A stretch of DNA of 64,000 nt from Actinomadura luteofluorescens. Its GTDB lineage: Bacteria > Actinomycetota > Actinomycetes > Streptosporangiales > Streptosporangiaceae. The stretch spans positions 7,254,001 to 7,318,000 of the forward strand of contig NZ_JACCBA010000001.1 in assembly GCF_013409365.1 (NCBI RefSeq). The letters run 5' to 3'. The translations under genes and the position numbers were made by a program. Under the pieces are notes generated by a model. That model was not told the origin of the DNA. It worked only from the letters and a program-made list of their open reading frames with translations, and did not search any database. Shown here in pieces: positions 1 to 8,055 of this stretch; positions within the stretch are counted from its first letter, which is position 1, and each line of letters starts with the position of its first letter.

Positions 1-2
1 GC

Positions 3-1265
3 CTCTGGCGCCCGACACCGCTGATCCGGGCGCGCCGCCTCGAACGCGCCCTCGGCACCCCCGCCCGCATCTACGTCAAGTACGAGGGCGTCTCACCCGT
101 CGGCTCGCACAAACCGAACACGGCCGTCCCGCAGGCGTACTACAACGCGCGGCAGGGCGTCCGCCGCCTGACGAGCGAGACCGGCGCCGGCCAGTGGGGG
201 AGCGCCCTCGCCTTCGCCTGCGCCCAGTTCGGCCTGGACTGCGAGATCTGGATGGTGCGCGCCTCCTACGACCAGAAGCCGTACCGCCGGTCGATGATGG
301 AGCTGTACGGAGCCCGCGTGCACGCCAGCCCGTCACCGCTCACCTCGTCCGGCGCGGCGATCCTCGCGGACGATCCGGACTCGCCCGGCTCCCTCGGCAT
401 CGCCATCAGCGAGGCCGTCGAGTCCGCCGCCCCCGAGGACACCCGCTACGCGCTCGGCAGCGTCCTCAACCACGTCCTCATGCACCAGACCGTCATCGGC
501 GAGGAGGCCCTCGAACAGCTGGCCCTCGCCGGCGAGACCCCCGATCTGATCGTCGGCTGCACCGGCGGCGGCTCCAACTTCGCCGGGCTGTTCTTCCCCT
601 TCCTCCGCGAGAAGCTCCGGGGCCGCATGGACCCCGTCATCCGCGCCGTGGAACCCGCCGCGTGCCCGTCCTTCACCCGCGGCCGCTACGCCTACGACTT
701 CGCGGACACCGCCGGGTCCGCGCCCCTGCTCAAGATGCACACGCTCGGACACGGCTTCGTCCCCGACCCCGTCCACGCGGGCGGCCTCCGCTACCACGGC
801 ATGGCGCCGCTGCTCTCCCACATGTACGAGCTGGGCGTCTTCGAGGCCATCGCCAAACCCCAGCGCGAATGCTTCGAGGCCGGCGTCCTGTTCGCGCGCA
901 CGGAGGGCATCGTCCCGGCCCCCGAACCCACCCATGCCCTGGCCGCCGCCGTCGACGAGGCCCGCCGCTGCTCCGAGACGGGCGAGCCCAAGGTCATCCT
1001 GACCGCCCTGTGCGGCCACGGCCACTTCGACATGGCCGCCTACGACCACTACCTGTCCGGCCGGATGCGGGACCACGACGTCCCCGGCACCCGGCTGCGC
1101 GAGTCCCTGAACGCCCTCCCGCAGGTTCGCGACTCCCCCCGCGCACCCGCTAATCTTGATGGACGGCGGACGAGCCGGCCGGACGGCCGCGTCGGGGAGC
1201 GATCCCCGTCGAGGAAAGTCCGGGCTCCACAGGGCAGGGTGGTCGGTAACGCCGACCCGGGGTGA
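3..1265 (+). CDS. TrpB-like PLP-dependent enzyme (TrpB2 type), 5' partial
   Basis: The first 420 codons visible belong to a fold-type II PLP enzyme of the TrpB2 branch, which condenses indole with serine or phosphoserine. The frame opens with [13 protein letters not shown], typical of the domain start after the missing N-terminus. [14 protein letters not shown] follows, where the Lys codon at 111-113 is the expected PLP Schiff-base lysine. Further on are the [10 protein letters not shown] loop, the phosphate-binding [10 protein letters not shown] (about 560-590) and [16 protein letters not shown] near the C-terminus. TrpB2 proteins usually end soon after this last motif. Here the frame stays open for about 140 more bases and stops inside the 5' part of rnpB, so the true C-terminus is uncertain (natural extension or frameshift near 1130). 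Function by family; confidence high for the fold, lower for the stop. Confidence 0.85.
   Translation, partial: LWRPTPLIRARRLERALGTPARIYVKYEGVSPVGSHKPNTAVPQAYYNARQGVRRLTSETGAGQWGSALAFACAQFGLDCEIWMVRASYDQKPYRRSMMELYGARVHASPSPLTSSGAAILADDPDSPGSLGIAISEAVESAAPEDTRYALGSVLNHVLMHQTVIGEEALEQLALAGETPDLIVGCTGGGSNFAGLFFPFLREKLRGRMDPVIRAVEPAACPSFTRGRYAYDFADTAGSAPLLKMHTLGHGFVPDPVHAGGLRYHGMAPLLSHMYELGVFEAIAKPQRECFEAGVLFARTEGIVPAPEPTHALAAAVDEARRCSETGEPKVILTALCGHGHFDMAAYDHYLSGRMRDHDVPGTRLRESLNALPQVRDSPRAPANLDGRRTSRPDGRVGERSPSRKVRAPQGRVVGNADPG
1125..1156 (+). promoter_or_regulatory. candidate rnpB promoter
   Basis: A TAATCT -10 box lies at 1151-1156, eight bases before the first base-paired nucleotide of RNase P RNA at 1165, the right distance for the transcription start. 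A -35 element is weak (GTTCGC at 1125-1130, 20 bases upstream). The site lies inside the 3' end of the TrpB-like reading frame. Confidence 0.45.
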
Positions 1266-1569
1266 CTCGCGGGACAGTGCCACAGAAAGCAGACCGCCAC
1301 CGGTCCGCCGGTGGTAAGGGTGAAACGGTGAGGTAAGAGCTCACCAGCGCCCACGGTGACGTGGGCGGCTAGGTAAACCCCACCCGGAGCAAGGTCAAGA
1401 AGGGGCCCCGCAAGAGGCCCCGCGCAGGTGCCTGAGGGCGGCCCGCCCGAGCCTGCGGGTAGACCGCTGGAGACCGCCGGCAACGGCGGCCCGAGATGGA
1501 TGGCCGTCACCCGCCGCCCCGCAAGGGACGACGGACACAAAACCCGGCTTACAGGCCGACTCGTCCGCC
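1165..1569 (+). ncRNA. rnpB: RNase P RNA, bacterial class A
   Basis: Catalytic RNA of ribonuclease P, which trims the 5' leader from pre-tRNAs. The P1 helix is clear: GGCGGACGAG at 1165-1174 pairs perfectly with CTCGTCCGCC at 1560-1569. The universally conserved GAGGAAAGTC starts at 1211 (5' strand of P4), and the ACAGAAAGCAGACCGCC block lies near 1280. The 3' conserved stretch ACACAAAACCCGGCTTA precedes the closing helix. The length of about 405 nt fits actinobacterial A-type RNAs. The ends are inferred from P1 pairing and may be a few bases off. The upstream TrpB-like frame overlaps its first 101 bases. Confidence 0.95.
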
Positions 1570-1601
1570 CCCCGAGTTCTCCCGCCAGAGCGACCGCGGC
1601 T

Positions 1602-2036
1602 CTATGCCGCGGCGGACGGCCGGGCGCGGGTGCGGTAGGCGCCGGCGCCCGAGGCGCCCGCCGCCACCGTGAGGAGCGCGCACGCGGCCGACGACTTTCC
1701 CAGGTTCTGGAACGGCTGAACGTCAGCCGGGCTGCCGGGGTCGTAGGCGACCTCGACCTGGGCTCCCGGCCTGGCGGATCCAGGCCAGCCGCGCCGCCTT
1801 TCTTCGGCCTTCACCCTGCTGCCGTCGCCCGTTGTGAACTCGACGACGAGGCGGCCGGAGGAGCGGTTACCGCTGACTTCCAGTATCTGCGCCGTCGCTC
1901 GCGCCCGGCCTGCCTGCCCTGCCCACGCGGCTACCGTGCCACCGATCCAGACGACGGAAAGCAGACCCGTGACGGAAGCGATGACGATGCATGCGACGTG
2001 GACCGGGCGATAGCGGCGCGAACGCTCCCTCGACAT
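1602..2036 (-). CDS. DUF3592-like membrane protein
   Basis: A 144-residue protein with one strong membrane segment near residues 12-36 (VHVACIVIASVTGLLSVVW), an extracytoplasmic beta-rich stretch (ILEVSGNRSSGRLVVEFTTGDG) and a second hydrophobic segment near residues 115-130. TM, small beta domain, TM with the phrase VEVAYDPGSPADVQP is how DUF3592 proteins look; their function is unknown. The ATG at 2036 (MSRERSRRYRP) was chosen because the open frame upstream to 2189 is low-quality, Arg-rich sequence. It runs towards the 3' end of rnpB. Family assignment is from pattern only. Confidence 0.6.
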   Translation of the reverse strand: MSRERSRRYRPVHVACIVIASVTGLLSVVWIGGTVAAWAGQAGRARATAQILEVSGNRSSGRLVVEFTTGDGSRVKAEERRRGWPGSARPGAQVEVAYDPGSPADVQPFQNLGKSSAACALLTVAAGASGAGAYRTRARPSAAA

Positions 2037-2197
2037 GAGGTCATGATCGCAGGCCAGAACCTTGCACCGCTGCCGTCCGGGAACGCCGGTCCCCGGCAAC
2101 CGCCGAATCGTGCGCCGGGCCGCTCGGCGGCCGACGGGTTGGGGACAGAGACTCTCCCGAAACAGGTCATGGGACACAGAGGGTTTCATACGGGGCG

Positions 2198-2214
2198 CTT
2201 ACCGTGCTGGTAAG
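2198..2214. promoter_or_regulatory. perfect inverted repeat, possible operator
   Basis: CTTACC-GTGCT-GGTAAG is a perfect 6-bp inverted repeat with a 5-bp spacer. It lies 65 bases before the start of the small membrane protein gene at 2279 and between two divergently transcribed genes. The size and position suit a dimeric repressor, but the regulator is not identifiable from sequence. Confidence 0.35.
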
Positions 2215-2278
2215 AGCTGATCGCCCTGATCGGTGACGGCGGCGGGACCGGGGTGCTGGAGTCCCGTGGAGAGGAGCG

Positions 2279-2485
2279 ATGATGATCGTCATCGTGTTCG
2301 TGGCCCTTGTGCTCGCCGGGGTGCTGGGGAGCCTGGTGTACCTGTGGGACTTCTCGCGCGCCAGCCGGCGCGACGCGCTGTTCCTGCCGGCGACCGACCG
2401 GCGCGCGCGGCGGGCGCGCAAGGTCACGGGGATGTACGTGCGCAGCTCCACGCGCGGCGAGGACGAGCTCGTCGGGCGCTGGTAG
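2279..2485 (+). CDS. small membrane protein, unknown function
   Basis: A 68-residue protein: an N-terminal membrane segment (residues 2-24, MIVIVFVALVLAGVLGSLVYL) followed by a basic cytoplasmic tail with RRARRARKVTGMYVRS. The start is supported by GGAGAGGAGCG directly upstream of a double ATG (2279 or 2282). A strong hairpin follows the stop. The family is not recognised. The single-TM plus basic-tail design is common among actinobacterial small proteins and says nothing specific about function. Confidence 0.7.
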   Translation: MMIVIVFVALVLAGVLGSLVYLWDFSRASRRDALFLPATDRRARRARKVTGMYVRSSTRGEDELVGRW

Positions 2486-2492
2486 AGCCGGA

Positions 2493-2525
2493 GCGCGGGT
2501 CGTCCTGCCGGGGGACGACCCGCGC
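2493..2525. terminator. bidirectional hairpin terminator
   Basis: Perfect 13-bp arms (2493-2505 and 2513-2525) around a 7-nt loop lie in the 45-bp gap between the converging genes ending at 2485 (+) and 2531 (-). There is no U-tract, as is usual in high-GC actinomycetes. Confidence 0.8.
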
Positions 2526-2530
2526 CTTCG

Positions 2531-4789
2531 TCAGGTGAGCGACCGGCTCCGCGGCGCCTCGTCCGGGACGGGGACGAAGGCGCCGCCCGCCGGGTCGAAG
2601 ACCTCGACGGTGGCGGAGCCGAGGTCGAGGTAGAGGCCGACCAGTTCGATGTCGCCGGACTCGACCCGCTCCCGGAGCCACGGGTAGGTCAGCAGGTTGT
2701 CGAGCTGCTGCATCACATTGATCTTGCAGAGGCGGGCGAGGGGCTGCTCGTCGCCGGGCTGGTCCTCGGCGAGGAAGCGGGCGAGGCTGTGGTTGCCGTG
2801 CTTCAGCCAGCGCGACAGGCCCTCCAGGTGCTCGACCTCGGTGCCGCCGGCGAGCAGCGCGGCCATCGCGCCGCAGTTGGAGTGGCCGCAGACCGTGATC
2901 GTCTTGATGTCCAGGACATTGACGGCGTACTCGACGGTGGCCGCCACCGAGTCGTCGGGCGTCCGGGAGCCGTGCCGGGGGACGAGCGCGCCGACGTTGC
3001 GGTTGATGAACAGGTCGCCGGGGCCGCTCGCGGTGATGATGTTGGGCACGATGCGCGAGTCGACGCAGGTGATGAACAGATGCTGGGGTTTCTGCTCCAT
3101 CGCCAGCTCGGCCATGATCGGACGTACGAGCGGGGCCGTGCGCCCGTGGTACTCGCGGACGCCGTTCAGCAGGACGTTCGCGGGGGACATCTCGGGTGCG
3201 TCCAGCTCGGTCTCGGGCCGCCGCCGCCGGTTGGACCAGGGGGCCCACCAGCGGGCCGGGGGCGGAGTCTTGGCCGGTTGGGACATATCGCCTGTCACAG
3301 CTCTTTCATACCAAGCCTCGTGAACCTCGTCGATGTCGACCCTCCCCCCTTGGCGTTCGTGGGCGAGCCGCCACCGGTGGACGGCGTCGAACGCGGCGTG
3401 GTCCATGAAGTCGACGTTGAGGTCCAGATCGACGCTGCCGTCCGCCGGGATCTGCTGCAGAGCGCGCGCCACGCGGGGGACGCCTAGGAAGGTGAACGTG
3501 CCCTCGACGACCACGTGCCAGCGGGGCGGGGCGGGGGCGTCGCCGGGGGCGGGCACGAGCTGCTCCGTCCGGACCGACAGCCGGGTGAGCCGGCGCAGGG
3601 CGAGCACCGCCATGACCCCGATGCCGAGCAGGACGCCCTCACCGAGCCCGAACAGCACGACACCGCCGAGGGTGACGAAGTAGGCGGGCGCCTCGCGGTG
3701 GTGGCGCAGGGCGCGGACCCGGGACAGGTCGGCGAGCCGGACGCCGAGCACGACCAGCAGCGCGGCGAGCGCCGCCAGCGGGACCTGTTCGATGAGCGGC
3801 CCGCAGGCCAGGGCGAGGACGAGGACCCAGACGCCGTGCAGGATGGGCGACAGCCTGGTGCGGCCGCCCGCCTCGATGTTGGCGGTGCTGCGGACGATCA
3901 CGCCGGTGATCGGCAGCCCGCCCAGCACGCCGGAGACGGCGTTCGCGGCGCCCTGGCCGAGCAGGTCCCGGTCGAGGTCGGCGGACGGGACGCCCGCCGG
4001 GCGGGAGCGGTCGACCGCGACGCTGCACAGCAGGGACTCCACGGCCGCCACGAGCGCCACGGAGATGACCGCGCCGGTGATACCGAACAGTGTCCCCTGG
4101 GGCATGACGGGGAGGCTCCAGCCGTCCAGCAGCGAGGACGGCAGGTCGACGCGCGGCACCCGCCAGTCGAGGGCCCAGGCGAGGGCGGTGGCCAGGGCGA
4201 CGGCGGGCAAAGGGCCAGGAACAAGGCGAAGCGGCCCGCTCCTGGGCAGCCGGCCCCAGCCCAGCACGACGAGCACGGTCAGCCCGGCCACCAGCGCGGA
4301 ATGCGAGTGCGACTGCGAGAGCTGGCCCGGCAGCTCGCGCAGGTTCGCGACGGCCGACTGCTGGGGACTGCCGCCGAGGACCACGTGGACCTGGGCGAGG
4401 ACGATGACGACGCCGACCCCGGCGAGCATGCCGTGCACGACGGCGGGGGAGACGGCGAGGGCGGCGCGCGCGACCCGGCTCGCGCCGAGCACGATCTGCA
4501 CGAGCCCGGCCAGCATGGTGATCGTGCAGGTGGCGCGCCAGCCGTAGGTCTGGACGAGGCCGGCGACGAGGACGGTGAGCCCGGCGGCGGGGCCGCTGAC
4601 CTGGAGCGGCGAGCCGCCGATCAGGCCGGCGACGATGCCGCCGACGACGGCGGCGATCAGCCCGGCCGCGACGGGCGCGCCGGAGGCGACGGCGATGCCC
4701 AGCGAGAGCGGGATCGCGACGAGGAAGACGACGAACGAGGCGAGCAGATCTCGCCGGAGCGTGGATACGTTCGGTGGCTTAAAAGTCAC
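2531..4789 (-). CDS. SulP-family anion transporter fused to beta-carbonic anhydrase
   Basis: A 752-residue fusion. Residues 1-400 are a SulP membrane domain with about 12 hydrophobic segments, opening with RRDLLASFVVFLVAIPLSLG and containing GGSPLQVSGPAAGLTVLV. Residues 420-500 resemble a degenerate STAS domain (VVVEGTFTFLGVPRVARAL). Residues 535-745 are a beta-class carbonic anhydrase with the zinc and dyad motifs CVDSR (about 575) and GHSNCGAM (about 635-642). Known relatives transport bicarbonate or sulfate; the tethered anhydrase would interconvert CO2 and bicarbonate at the inner mouth of the channel, so a bicarbonate transporter is the natural inference. The start is GTG with no clear ribosome site. 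The gene is monocistronic, set off by hairpins on both sides. Confidence 0.92.
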   Translation of the reverse strand: MTFKPPNVSTLRRDLLASFVVFLVAIPLSLGIAVASGAPVAAGLIAAVVGGIVAGLIGGSPLQVSGPAAGLTVLVAGLVQTYGWRATCTITMLAGLVQIVLGASRVARAALAVSPAVVHGMLAGVGVVIVLAQVHVVLGGSPQQSAVANLRELPGQLSQSHSHSALVAGLTVLVVLGWGRLPRSGPLRLVPGPLPAVALATALAWALDWRVPRVDLPSSLLDGWSLPVMPQGTLFGITGAVISVALVAAVESLLCSVAVDRSRPAGVPSADLDRDLLGQGAANAVSGVLGGLPITGVIVRSTANIEAGGRTRLSPILHGVWVLVLALACGPLIEQVPLAALAALLVVLGVRLADLSRVRALRHHREAPAYFVTLGGVVLFGLGEGVLLGIGVMAVLALRRLTRLSVRTEQLVPAPGDAPAPPRWHVVVEGTFTFLGVPRVARALQQIPADGSVDLDLNVDFMDHAAFDAVHRWRLAHERQGGRVDIDEVHEAWYERAVTGDMSQPAKTPPPARWWAPWSNRRRRPETELDAPEMSPANVLLNGVREYHGRTAPLVRPIMAELAMEQKPQHLFITCVDSRIVPNIITASGPGDLFINRNVGALVPRHGSRTPDDSVAATVEYAVNVLDIKTITVCGHSNCGAMAALLAGGTEVEHLEGLSRWLKHGNHSLARFLAEDQPGDEQPLARLCKINVMQQLDNLLTYPWLRERVESGDIELVGLYLDLGSATVEVFDPAGGAFVPVPDEAPRSRSLT

Positions 4790-4825
4790 ACAACGTATTC
4801 AAGCATGTGCGCCCCGGGACGCGAC

Positions 4826-4855
4826 GAGGGCCGCCGGACGGATCCGGCGGCCCTC
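4826..4855. terminator. hairpin terminator
   Basis: Perfect 13-bp arms (GAGGGCCGCCGGA and its complement) flank a 4-nt loop. It sits just downstream (minus strand) of the gene ending at 4873 and upstream of the SulP fusion, so it should separate the two transcripts. Confidence 0.75.
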
Positions 4856-4872
4856 GGTCGGGTGCGCTGAGG

Positions 4873-6810
4873 TCAGCGGCGGTAGTTCTCCCAGTCGTCG
4901 GCGGGCTGGTTCGAGCCGTACGGGGGGTTGTCGTTCTGCTGGCCGCCCTGCGGGTAGCCGCCCTGCTGCTGCGGCGTGCCCCCGTAGTAGCCGGACCCGT
5001 ACGCCTGCGTGGCGTTCGGGTCGGCGTAGCCGCCGGTGCCCTGGTCGTGCGGCGCGGCCAGCGGGTCGCCGCCGTTGTAGCTGCTGCCGCTGAAGTCGCC
5101 GTACGCTCCGGAGCCTCCGGAGCCGCTCTCGGTGCCGCCGCCGAACCCGCCGAGCGGGTCGTCGTAGCGCTGCGAGTCGCCGTAGGCCGGGGCGGTCGGG
5201 TAGCCGTCGTTCTGCTGGCCCTGCCCGTATCCGGGCGGCGCGCCGATTCCGGAGTCGTAGCCCTGGCCGGGGCCCGCGCCCGTGTCGTAGCCGCCCTGCT
5301 GCCCGCCGGACGGCCACGGGCCCGTGTTGCCCGTGCTCGGTGCGCCGGACGAGGTCGTCCCGTAGGAGCCGGTGCCGAGAGGGTCGCCCAGCGGGTCGTT
5401 CAGAGAGCCGCCGTAGGAGCCGCCCGTCTCGGACGGGGAGGGCGGGCCCGACCGCTGCCGGTCGGACTGGATGCGCTGGAGAAGCTCGTCCACGGTCGGG
5501 AGCTTGTGGCCGTCGGTGTCGGAGCCGCCGCCGTGAGCCGCCGGGGCGGCGGGTGCGGCGGGCGCGGGCGGCGCGGGCGGCGCGGGCGGCGCGGGCGGCG
5601 CGGGGGGAGCGGGCGGCGCGGGCGGCTCCTCGGGACGGCCGATGGGCAGCCCGAGCGGGTCGCTGCCGAGAGCCCCGCCGGGACCGGACGAGCCGAGCGG
5701 CAGGTCGTAGTCCTGGCGGCCTCCGGGCGGCGGGCCCGCGGCCGGACGGCCGCCGAGCGGGTCGGAGTTGTAGTCGCCGTAGGACGGCTCCTGAGAGCCG
5801 TACTGGGGCTGCTCGGGGACGCCGTACTGCGGCTGGTCGCCCCCGTACTGGTCCTGGCCACCGCCGTACTGCTCCTGGCCACCGCCGTACTGCTCCTGGC
5901 CACCGCCGTACTGCTCCTGGCCACCGCCGTACTGCTCCTGGCCACTGCCGTACTGGTCTTGGCCGCCGTAGGAGGAGTCGCCGGGGCCGTAGTCGGAGGC
6001 GCCGTACGCGGGCTGCGGCTCCTGGCCGCCGTAGACCGGCTGGTCGGGCGCGCCGAGGCCGAAGGGGTTCTGCGGGCCGGAGGCGCCGGGGCCGCCGGGG
6101 CCGCCCGGTCCGGCCAGGTCGGTCGGGATGGGGTCGAGCGACGTCGCGCCCGGGTCGCCGCCCGGGAACGGTGAGCCGCCCTGGAACCCGCCGGGGCCGT
6201 GGGGCGTCTGCTGCGGCCCGGTGCCGCCGCCGAGGCCGTTGAGGACGGTGCCGTCGGGGCCCAGGGAGACGGGCTGGGTGAGCCCGGGCGGCTCGATGGC
6301 CGGCTGCTCGGGCGGGGGGGCCTGCTGCGCGTTCAGCGGGTCGGCGGCCGGGTCGCTCTCGGGCCGCGCGCCGCCCTCGTCGTGCTGCTGCCAGGGGAAC
6401 TTGGGCTTGTCGAAGGTGATCGTCGCCCAGTAGTCGTCGTCCTCCATCTCGTCCGACGCCTGGCCCGGAGGCGGGGGCGGCGGAGCGGACGGGCCCGGTG
6501 CCGCGGTCGGTGCGGCGAGCGGGCCGCCGCCGGGACCGGCGACGCGGCGGTCGGGAACGGGCTCGGGGGCGCGGTCGTAGCCGCCGTCGTAGCCCTCGTC
6601 GTAGCCGGGGCCGTACTCCTCCGGGCCGTTCATCTGCTCCTGAGGTGGAGGGATCCCCCGGCGGCCGCGCGGCTGCTTCTGCGGCTCGTCGTCCATCCAG
6701 TCGTCGTCGTCATCGCCTCCCGCCCTGCTGGCCCGCAGGCCGAGGGCCACGAGGACGACCACGAGGACGACGACCACAATGAGGCCGAAGACCACGATGT
6801 AAGAAGTCAT
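4873..6810 (-). CDS. membrane-anchored Gly/Gln/Pro-rich repeat protein
   Basis: About 645 residues. A single N-terminal membrane segment (residues 3-25, valine-rich) is followed by an acidic patch (GGDDDDDWMDDEP) and then a long disordered region rich in G, Q, P, Y and D. That region holds heptad repeats of QEQYGGG type encoded by 21-bp tandem DNA repeats (5858-5962) and a PPAPPAP run encoded by 9-bp repeats (about 5560-5625). A possibly folded patch near residue 150 reads DEMEDDDYWATITFDKPKFPWQ. The ATG at 6810 is preferred over the TTG at 6822 because GGGTGGTGG lies immediately upstream. No catalytic domain was recognised; a cytoplasmic scaffold is only a guess. Copy number of the repeats is likely to vary between strains. 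Confidence 0.75.
   Translation of the reverse strand: MTSYIVVFGLIVVVVLVVVLVALGLRASRAGGDDDDDWMDDEPQKQPRGRRGIPPPQEQMNGPEEYGPGYDEGYDGGYDRAPEPVPDRRVAGPGGGPLAAPTAAPGPSAPPPPPPGQASDEMEDDDYWATITFDKPKFPWQQHDEGGARPESDPAADPLNAQQAPPPEQPAIEPPGLTQPVSLGPDGTVLNGLGGGTGPQQTPHGPGGFQGGSPFPGGDPGATSLDPIPTDLAGPGGPGGPGASGPQNPFGLGAPDQPVYGGQEPQPAYGASDYGPGDSSYGGQDQYGSGQEQYGGGQEQYGGGQEQYGGGQEQYGGGQDQYGGDQPQYGVPEQPQYGSQEPSYGDYNSDPLGGRPAAGPPPGGRQDYDLPLGSSGPGGALGSDPLGLPIGRPEEPPAPPAPPAPPAPPAPPAPPAPAAPAAPAAHGGGSDTDGHKLPTVDELLQRIQSDRQRSGPPSPSETGGSYGGSLNDPLGDPLGTGSYGTTSSGAPSTGNTGPWPSGGQQGGYDTGAGPGQGYDSGIGAPPGYGQGQQNDGYPTAPAYGDSQRYDDPLGGFGGGTESGSGGSGAYGDFSGSSYNGGDPLAAPHDQGTGGYADPNATQAYGSGYYGGTPQQQGGYPQGGQQNDNPPYGSNQPADDWENYRR
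5858..5962. repeat. 21-bp tandem repeat inside a coding region
   Basis: Four identical 21-bp units (5858-5878, 5879-5899, 5900-5920, 5921-5941) are followed by a diverged fifth (5942-5962). Each encodes one QEQYGGG heptad on the minus strand. The identical codons point to recent slippage rather than selection on the protein alone. Confidence 0.95.
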
Positions 6811-7077
6811 GCCACCACCCAATGCCTTGGCCCGGCGAGAGTCGCCAGCGCGGACCGCGGGTCCGTCCCGATTGTCGCCAGCGTCCGGATAGTCACGGGT
6901 TTCCGCCGCCTTGGCTTAGCCCGATTCTCTCCGACCGCTATGACCGTTGTCACACCCTTCGCGCACATTTACCCTCACACGGCGCATGCCGATCGGCCAA
7001 CTCCGCCGGTCCGCACGCCCCTGACGGCTCCGGCCCCCGCGGGGTCCGCCCCGACCCTGTGCTCTCAGGCTCCACGG

Positions 7078-7665
7078 TCAACGCGCCTGCTCGCCGCCGA
7101 AGTTCCCGGTGATCCGCCCGCGCCCCACCGTGTGCTCGGCGATCGCGGGGAGCGAGTCCTTCAGAGCCGCGCCGTTCTGGAACGGTGCCGGATGGTCCAG
7201 CGCGTAGATGCTGAACCGGTACCGATGCTTCTCTCCCTTGGGCGGGCACGGGGGCGCGTAACCCGCCTTCTTGCCTGTGGTCAAGCCTTCGACGGTCCCG
7301 TCGAGCCGGGCGCCTTCGACCAGCTCGTTCACGGTTCCGTCGATGCCCGCGATCACCCAGTGGACCTTGGCGCCGCCGGAGGCGTCGGGGTCGTCCATCA
7401 CGATCGCGAACGACCGGGTGCCGGCCGGCGTGCCCGACCACCGGAGCGGCGGGGTCTTGCCCTGCCCGCCAGGGTACGTCGTGCAGCCGTATCTCGGGGG
7501 CAACTCGCGCCCATCGCGGAAGACCGGGCTGGTCACGGTGAACCACTCCGACAGTTCCGCGCTCTTGTTCTGGGGCTGGCCGATCAGCCCGCAGCCGCTC
7601 AGCGCCCCGGCGAGCGCGAGCGCGCCCGCCGCGGCCATGACCGGACGCCGGTCTCTGCTCATCAT
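7078..7665 (-). CDS. YbhB/YbcL-type PEBP lipoprotein (Raf kinase inhibitor-like)
   Basis: A 195-residue protein with an N-terminal signal ending in the lipobox LSGC (residues 22-25), so it should be lipid-anchored outside the membrane. The mature part is a phosphatidylethanolamine-binding-protein fold: SPVFRDGRELPPRYGC, then PPLRWSGTPAGTRSFAIVMDDPDA, HWVIAGIDG and GYAPPCPPKGEKHRYRFSIYALD. These are the conserved ligand-pocket motifs of the bacterial YbhB/YbcL group. The ligand in bacteria is unknown. The ATG pair at 7665/7662 precedes an ordinary basic n-region. It is divergent from ndh across a 390-bp gap and is probably monocistronic. Confidence 0.88.
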   Translation of the reverse strand: MMSRDRRPVMAAAGALALAGALSGCGLIGQPQNKSAELSEWFTVTSPVFRDGRELPPRYGCTTYPGGQGKTPPLRWSGTPAGTRSFAIVMDDPDASGGAKVHWVIAGIDGTVNELVEGARLDGTVEGLTTGKKAGYAPPCPPKGEKHRYRFSIYALDHPAPFQNGAALKDSLPAIAEHTVGRGRITGNFGGEQAR

Positions 7666-8055
7666 CGATACGCTCCCGGGCGAGATCGTACGCCGCGCGC
7701 CGCCGGATCGCCGTCAACTCGGCCCCCGCTTGTCGGCCCCGTGCGTCCCGCCGCCGGCGCCCCCTTCCTCGTCCGCCCAACCTTAGGGGTTTTTCGGGGG
7801 TGGGACGGGCCGTTCGCGCCGCCTCCGGGCGGCGCCGCCCGGCGCGGTGCCCTGTGATGTTCGTCATGCGTGTATTGCTGCGATCCACCCCACTTTTGGG
7901 CAAGGAGTGGCGGGTTTCACACCCGTTTCGGGCTCATCCTTTGCCGTAACGGGAAGTTCGGCGGTTCTTTCGTGGTTTTCGATTGGTGAACGGCACGTTC
8001 CATCCGCTAGTTTGTGAATGTCTTCACAAGCCGACCGTGACATTGGAGGGCCGCA
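7666..8055. other. 390-bp divergent intergenic region
   Basis: The gap between the PEBP lipoprotein (-) and ndh (+) has no credible gene. It holds a GC hairpin at 7816-7835 (8-bp arms, 4-nt loop) and, in its right half, a less GC-rich promoter zone with a Rex-type operator at 8012-8029 (listed separately). Confidence 0.7.
8012..8029. promoter_or_regulatory. Rex (NADH/NAD+ redox repressor) operator
   Basis: TTGTGAA-TGTC-TTCACAA is a perfect inverted repeat matching the published Rex consensus TTGTGAAnnnnTTCACAA at every defined position. It lies 27 bases before the ndh start and overlaps a TAGTTT -10 candidate at 8008-8013. Rex is known to repress respiratory genes, including NADH dehydrogenase, in actinomycetes, and to release DNA when NADH is high. 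The site is seen; Rex binding is inferred. Confidence 0.85.

Noticed and set aside
5858..5962. Regular direct repeats resembling a CRISPR array
   Set aside because: Units are contiguous without spacers, in frame, and encode QEQYGGG heptads; no cas genes are nearby.
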